Shown here piece by piece: positions 7,636 through 7,827 of a stretch of DNA of 7,827 nt (its first letter is position 1; each line of letters starts with the position of its first letter). Both the position numbers and the translations under genes were made by a program. The notes beneath the pieces are model-generated. The model saw nothing but the letters and a program-made list of their open reading frames with translations. It was not told where the DNA came from and did not search any database. The stretch comes from DATEEW01 sp035273665 (lineage in GTDB: Bacteria > Pseudomonadota > Gammaproteobacteria > Burkholderiales > SG8-39), in assembly GCA_035273665.1 (NCBI GenBank), contig DATEOW010000089.1:1-7827 (forward strand), read 5' to 3'.

Positions 7636-7658
7636 GACGCGGGCGGTTGCGCCGCGTC
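7636..7658 (+). promoter_or_regulatory. GC-rich hairpin in the fhs leader
   Basis: GACGCG (7636-7641) pairs with CGCGTC (7653-7658), and GCG (7643-7645) pairs with CGC (7650-7652), leaving one bulged G and the loop GTTG, nine pairs in all. The following bases TATTTATTTA are AT-rich but not a clean U-tract, so termination would be weak. It may be an attenuator or a leader structure. It does not sequester the Shine-Dalgarno AGGAG at 7686-7690. Confidence 0.4.
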
Positions 7659-7696
7659 TATTTATTTACGCGACCTTAGAATTCCAGGAGATAGGA

Positions 7697-7827
7697 ATGC
7701 CTTCAGATATCGAAATCGCCCAGGCAGGGAAGATGGAGCGCATCACGAAAGTGGCGCTCGACAAGCTTGGGATTGCCGATGAACACCTCGAGCCCTATGG
7801 CCATTACAAAGCCAAGGTTTCCCTCGA
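7697..7827 (+). CDS. fhs: Formate-tetrahydrofolate ligase, 3'-truncated by window edge
   Basis: The first 43 codons of formyl-THF synthetase, which uses ATP to join formate to tetrahydrofolate and feeds the cytoplasmic folate C1 pool (10-formyl-THF). The N-terminus begins MPSDIEIAQAGKM and continues with LGI (24-26) and LEPYGHYKAKVSL (31-43), a start characteristic of the Fhs family (about 557 residues). The ATP-binding P-loop and folate site lie beyond the edge. The ATG is preceded by AGGAG (7686-7690) with a 6-base spacer. The frame is open to the last base. The gene has its own candidate promoter and sits after the fdh terminator. Its position beside formate dehydrogenase links formate oxidation or CO2 reduction to C1 assimilation. 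Recognition is from the N-terminus only. Confidence 0.9.
   Translation, partial: MPSDIEIAQAGKMERITKVALDKLGIADEHLEPYGHYKAKVSL

Overview
The window reads as chromosomal DNA of a pseudomonadotal (proteobacterial) bacterium, most likely beta- or gammaproteobacterial in character. This rests on the SucC/SucD sequences, the moderate-to-high GC content with strong Shine-Dalgarno sites, and a Tat lipoprotein signal. The species cannot be named from the sequence. All genes lie on the + strand and no mobile element, tRNA, rRNA or CRISPR array is visible.

Layout: (1) 1-1737 holds the 3' part of sucC and a complete sucD, the two subunits of the TCA-cycle succinyl-CoA synthetase, closed by an intrinsic terminator at 1744-1772. 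(2) 1797-2693 is a stand-alone alpha/beta-hydrolase with a TTG start and a combined twin-arginine/lipobox signal. (3) 2694-2931 is a 238-base regulatory region with an imperfect direct repeat, the palindrome TTGACGGGCGTCAA, a candidate promoter and the fdh leader. (4) 2932-7474 is a two-gene operon for an NAD-linked, cytoplasmic, metal/pterin formate dehydrogenase. Its beta subunit is a NuoE-NuoF fusion and its alpha subunit is a NuoG-like N-terminus joined to a molybdopterin catalytic domain. By remembered sequence similarity it is of the Methylorubrum extorquens Fdh1 (tungsten enzyme) type. (5) 7475-7696 contains a strong intrinsic terminator, a second palindrome TTGACGTCCGTCAA, a candidate promoter and a leader hairpin. 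(6) 7697 to the right edge is the first 43 codons of fhs, formate-tetrahydrofolate ligase.

How the genes fit together: formate dehydrogenase interconverts formate and CO2 with NAD(H), and Fhs draws the same formate into the folate pool as 10-formyl-THF. The two units flank a terminator, so they are probably transcribed separately. Each, however, carries the same TTGAC-N4-GTCAA palindrome, and in both cases exactly 23 bases separate it from a -10-like hexamer. This suggests one regulator, perhaps of the CRP/FNR family, controlling a formate/C1 regulon. It is the most interesting signal in the window. The genes themselves belong to known families, and I see no wholly new system.
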